A stretch of DNA of 64,000 nucleotides from Owenia fusiformis (taxonomy: Eukaryota > Annelida > Polychaeta > Sabellida > Oweniidae): positions 16,311,375 through 16,375,374 of the forward strand of contig CAIIXF020000005.1 in assembly GCA_903813345.2 (NCBI GenBank). Direction: 5' to 3'. The position numbers and the translations under genes are program-made. Under the pieces are notes generated by a model. It saw nothing but the letters and a program-made list of their open reading frames with translations. It was not told the origin of the DNA and ran no database searches. Shown here one piece after another: positions 62,101 to 64,000 of this stretch. Position 1 is the first letter of the stretch. Each line of letters begins with the position of its first letter.

Positions 62101-63507
62101 CATCTGGAGTACTTACAGCCTTGTTGTCAACATCCTGCACTATGTCAGGAATGTCATTTATGGTGGCATTGTCTGCATCACCCGATGGCACTTTAGGTAA
62201 AGGTTGGTCACATATTGGAGGTGGTGGTTCGATAGGTGCATCACCATCTGTTACAGTGACCTCTATTGGACATTCTGGTTCGATAGAATCATCCAACATG
62301 TCTAGGGTTTCATCAAGGTGTCTTAGAGTCTCATCTTCTGCTTTGGTGGTGTCCTCTTTCTGTGCTCCTCTGAACTCAGGAGGTGGGGGAATATTACTGA
62401 TATCAACGCTTGGGGAGGTAATAGCCTCTTCATCGATTTGTTCATAATCTGCATCATTTCCATTCTTGTCTCCTGGCGGTGGAGTTGATTCGGGGGAAGA
62501 TACAGGGGTATGTATTTTGCCGAGGTCTTGGGAATCACGAGATAGCTTGATATCACGCTGTGCAGCCTAAATATTATACAGGTGAATATGTGTATGAATA
62601 ACATCAACAATCCCATCACCTGGTTATGCAATGCTATTTCCTATTAACCATTTATAGTGACACAAAATGTGAATCATTTTTATGTACTTGCATGAAATGG
62701 TGAATTGGAAAGTTATTAAGATTATTGGCTACAGCTTGAAGCATTTAAGATGTACATATTTATGATATATAAAAGCTTCAAAATGACCAAGTAGATTTAT
62801 GGACTGGGTCAAAATATCAACATTCATCAAAAATGTAATCAATTTACCTGTTACTTAACCCCAATCATCCCCCATAACCTTGATTTGTGCGAGAAGTACA
62901 CATGAACTATACTCCATATTAACTCAGATATAAACAAACAATCGATTACATATACTGATGGAAATCAATGTTTTGACTCAGCGTGAAGACAAATGATTAG
63001 TAGATTTTAAAGCACAGCAGCCTGTACCTCAAAACCTCCACAATGAGCCTGAGAAGCTGGGGTAATTTCTAGGAGGGGATTACATTTATGCTTTAATTAA
63101 ATTAAATCAACTCCATTATATACAAAACTACGGTTTATGCAACCAAGGATATGTCCCATTTGATAATCTAGGGAACTATTTTATTTGGATGAATCAACTC
63201 CTTTGCAAGGTTCAAAATGTTGACTCTGTCAACACATGTAAGGTAGGGGGTGTTTACAGTAATAATGTTGCCACTTGTTATAGAAGCTATTAAAGGAAAT
63301 ATACACCCAAATTCTTTTTATGTGGGTATGCTTATACATCCTATTTAGGTTTCCACCCATCTAAATTGACGATATAAACCAAACCAACAGAGGAAAAGTT
63401 TGGGTATAGTACTCCTTTAAGCGATTAATGTATACCTGTCTCGAATAGCTCGGAGATGAGCAAGGTGATGAAAAAATAGGAGAATCAAGAGATCGAGAAG
63501 ATGGTGA
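48710..63507 (-). CDS. SLK/STK10: SLK/STK10 (Slik) family Ste20-like kinase, C-terminal two-thirds; 5' part outside window
   Basis: Twelve exons give 978 aa plus stop, all in phase. The kinase domain must lie to the right of base 64000. The visible protein is a long acidic, proline- and serine-rich linker, then the conserved PKK (polo kinase kinase) coiled-coil region that dimerises and targets the kinase to the membrane. Best matches to remembered human STK10 are [72 protein letters not shown]-like [14 protein letters not shown] and [12 protein letters not shown]. These kinases phosphorylate ezrin/radixin/moesin proteins and PLK1, controlling cortex stiffness and cell division. An invertebrate would have one gene corresponding to both SLK and STK10. 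One intron houses a ninjurin gene, and one exon has a tandem array copying its acceptor. It converges on UBTD. Confidence 0.95.
50982..51098. mobile_element. GGTGGTGACAT-family MITE, copy G
   Basis: TAAACAAGGCATTAAGATGC then AAAATGTCACCACCTGCC at the left, ATGGAGACCATAACAATATG then TCACCACC at the right. It lies only about 30 bp downstream (in transcription) of an SLK/STK10 exon donor. Confidence 0.8.
52365..52560. repeat. Imperfect tandem repeat of about 75 bp, two to three units
   Basis: TTTCTCTGAAGCAAGAATTA, TTTCTGCATTCTTAATTCTC, TTTTGCTATTTCTGTGTTTATG and variants recur in order. Pyrimidine-rich, in an SLK/STK10 intron. Confidence 0.6.
52890..53008. mobile_element. GGTGGTGACAT-family MITE, copy H
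   Basis: AACAAGGCATTAACATGGAC then AATATGTCACCACC at the left, AAAAAAGTTGGAGACTATGA then GAATATGATG at the decayed right end. Confidence 0.75.
53276..53590. repeat. 70-bp tandem array, about five copies, duplicating an SLK/STK10 splice acceptor
   Basis: GTTTCCTGAAAATAGAATCA recurs at 53281, 53351, 53421, 53491 and 53561, exactly 70 bp apart and nearly identical. The first unit contains the real acceptor of exon 53285-53162. The four others lie upstream in transcription, each with TTTTCAG plus the first 10 exon bases. Confidence 0.95.
53591..56102. other. SLK/STK10 intron, part left of the ninjurin gene
   Basis: AT-rich with many small ORFs, none resembling a protein family. The last few hundred bases must include the ninjurin promoter; no clear core element is recognised. 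Confidence 0.5.
56103..56805 (+). CDS. NINJ: Ninjurin family protein (complete, 2 exons), nested in an SLK/STK10 intron
   Basis: Exons 56103-56228 and 56422-56805 give 510 nt: 169 aa, slightly longer than human NINJ1 (152 aa) because of an acidic, presumably extracellular N-terminal tail. The family core is clear: [20 protein letters not shown], followed by [13 protein letters not shown], forms the amphipathic helices. Two transmembrane helices follow (about residues 102-125, [20 protein letters not shown], and 140-165, [20 protein letters not shown]). Ninjurins are small plasma-membrane proteins. NINJ1 oligomerises to rupture the membrane during lytic cell death and also acts in adhesion and nerve repair. 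Whether this copy ruptures membranes is inference. It lies opposite in strand to the host gene and converges on the 146-aa ORF, with 152 bp between stops. Confidence 0.95.
56958..57398 (-). CDS. Orphan single-exon ORF, 146 aa
   Basis: The ORF starts [19 protein letters not shown] and ends [10 protein letters not shown]-stop. I do not recognise it. Residues 1-47 are basic and Ser/Lys-rich with repeated SF/KS dipeptides. Residues 50-146 are a denser, mixed-charge block with [50 protein letters not shown] and ALEMYYNM, which reads like a small helical domain. The length and even composition are unlike the random ORFs nearby, so a real gene is likely. It could be the last exon of a spliced gene or independent. 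It lies in the same SLK/STK10 intron and on the same strand as the host gene, so retained intron or alternative exon use is also possible. Confidence 0.6.
   Translation of the reverse strand: MPSFSSFSKRKHSSLGKSFMKSSTFKRSSILSSSFGPKSLPKNNKLKAALSYEDLEKVLWNENYEREKFNTIHLTEYQLTKLNNYMGGENYEDKTKTHRVRSTLDEANKINAKNTWDDCVDMMMKYIMPPETAFALEMYYNMAEIG
57399..59040. other. SLK/STK10 intron, part right of the orphan ORF
   Basis: AT-rich. A dispersed-repeat fragment at about 58675-58830 (CTGTAGCCAGGGAGGGTTTG, CCAAAAATTCTTTCAAAATC, and two TGAACCCCCTT phrases) is related to the piece at 11735. No other gene is seen. Confidence 0.5.
59218..59330. repeat. 11-13 bp TTTCATGGACA-type tandem repeat, about nine units
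   Basis: Variants of TTTCATGGACAT run head to tail about 40 bp upstream (in transcription) of an SLK/STK10 exon acceptor. The short ORF across it ([15 protein letters not shown]) is a product of the repeat. Confidence 0.85.
59703..63507 (-). CDS. SLK/STK10: SLK/STK10 linker exons
   Basis: Transcript order: 63507-63436 (72 nt, [20 protein letters not shown]), 62566-61730 (837 nt) and 60359-59703 (657 nt). All three begin and end on codon boundaries, so each can be skipped without shifting the frame. The 837-nt exon is acidic and Pro-rich, with [13 protein letters not shown] and [19 protein letters not shown] runs could be SH3/WW ligands. The 657-nt exon is Lys/Glu/Val-rich and ends in a Ser-rich stretch ([18 protein letters not shown]). 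This linker is the fast-evolving part of SLK-type kinases. Confidence 0.9.
60360..61729. other. SLK/STK10 intron between the two long linker exons
   Basis: Strongly AT-rich with no ORF, apart from one small MITE at 61543-61609. Nothing else is recognised. Confidence 0.6.
61543..61609. mobile_element. 67-bp TA-flanked mini-element with CAGGGTGGGCC ends
   Basis: CAGGGTGGGCC at the left and GGCCCACCCTG at the right are perfect inverted ends with TA on both sides (61541-61542, 61610-61611). It is the same length as the CAGGGTGTCC element at 47217-47283, but with a different interior. Confidence 0.88.
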
Positions 63508-64000
63508 CTGCAAACAGAACATTCAAGCATGGTTGTCACAAACATGAGCCACACATAGCATTTATTTATCTGTTTCATCAATGTACAATGAATCAAAATA
63601 ATCAAGAGTTATATCATAGAGAGTAATTTGGGTTGTTTTGTTATGTAGTATGCCTTCGCAACAAATGCTTTCAACTAATCTTTGGAAGTACTAGACAAAA
63701 TACTACAATTATTTAAATATAAATGCACGAATACTAATTTTGTTATATAAAGAAGCGAACAACGTCAAAGCATGAAGTGATTAAGCTGTCGAGTTTTCAG
63801 TTTGTTTTAAAGTGTTTTGAAGTTACTTTCAAGTAAAGTTTAAAGGTTCTTGCTATCTGGCTTTAAAATATGAACGGTTGAGAAATAGTACCATAAACAG
63901 CAGTCTAGTAACATTGAAAAGCAAAACAAGAGACATCAATACGGAAAGAACTAGGCTAGACTATGGGACAGTTACAGTTACACCTTTATATATTAACTCT
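62567..64000. other. SLK/STK10 introns and right edge of the window
   Basis: Apart from the 72-nt exon at 63436-63507 no coding sequence is supported. A minus-strand 21-nt open segment between an AG and a GT at 63028-63048 could be a microexon, but nothing confirms it. The kinase-domain exons are expected beyond 64000. Confidence 0.5.

Noticed and set aside
61707-62447. Long plus-strand ORF of 246 codons
   Set aside because: It is antisense to the 837-nt SLK/STK10 linker exon; the Ser/Gly-rich translation is a shadow of acidic, Pro-rich coding sequence.
63028-63048. Possible 21-nt microexon of SLK/STK10 (AG...GT on the minus strand)
   Set aside because: The peptide AHCGGFE has no counterpart I know in the family, and the frame is already continuous without it.
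1-64000. tRNA, rRNA or other structured RNA genes
   Set aside because: I looked for A/B-box pairs, cloverleaf stems and rRNA-like blocks by eye and saw none; a covariance-model scan would be needed to exclude small RNAs.

Overview
This is a window of animal nuclear DNA. It is AT-rich, its genes are split by many short GT-AG exons, and its introns and spacers are full of small inverted-repeat elements, many of them flanked by TA. The proteins align closely with vertebrate orthologues as I remember them. That suggests a slowly evolving invertebrate (for example a marine deuterostome, a lophotrochozoan or a cnidarian), but the sequence alone does not settle the phylum.

Layout. (1) Bases 1-1109, plus strand: the 3'-terminal exon of an unrecognised gene with candidate protein phosphatase 1 docking motifs. 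(2) Bases 34979-2935, minus strand: a complete MMS19 gene. I placed 25 coding exons that sum to 3075 nt, exactly 1025 codons including the stop. Its penultimate intron holds a 7.2 kb element with about 190 bp inverted ends and a decayed gag-like remnant. Intron 13 holds an intronless Golgi alpha-mannosidase II gene (19054-22347, plus strand). Intron 1 holds a large inverted repeat. (3) Bases 34980-35257: a 278 bp head-to-head promoter with a CRE/ETS composite site. (4) Bases 35258-37773, plus strand: a complete three-exon UBTD1/UBTD2 orthologue of 232 aa. (5) Bases 37774-48709: no gene seen, many MITEs and tandem repeats. (6) Bases 63507-48710, minus strand: the 3' two-thirds of an SLK/STK10 (Slik) kinase gene, 12 exons and 978 codons plus stop. 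The kinase domain lies beyond the right edge. A 5.8 kb intron of this gene contains a complete two-exon ninjurin gene (56103-56805, plus strand) and a 146-aa orphan ORF facing it (57398-56958).

The genes belong to different pathways: cytosolic iron-sulfur protein maturation (MMS19), ubiquitin-conjugation regulation (UBTD), ERM phosphorylation and cortical signalling (SLK/STK10), N-glycan trimming (mannosidase II) and plasma-membrane rupture or adhesion (ninjurin). Their arrangement is the interest. MMS19 and UBTD1 are head-to-head neighbours in human, and UBTD2 lies close to STK10, so the window looks like the unduplicated ancestor of a vertebrate paralogon. The most unusual local signal is three separate tandem arrays, in two genes, that abut or duplicate an exon's 3' splice site. 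Other notable signals are a MITE whose empty target site survives in the opposite arm of an inverted repeat, at least eight copies of one GGTGGTGACAT-ended MITE family, two 67-bp TA-flanked mini-elements, a near-perfect palindrome and a 37-base poly-G run.
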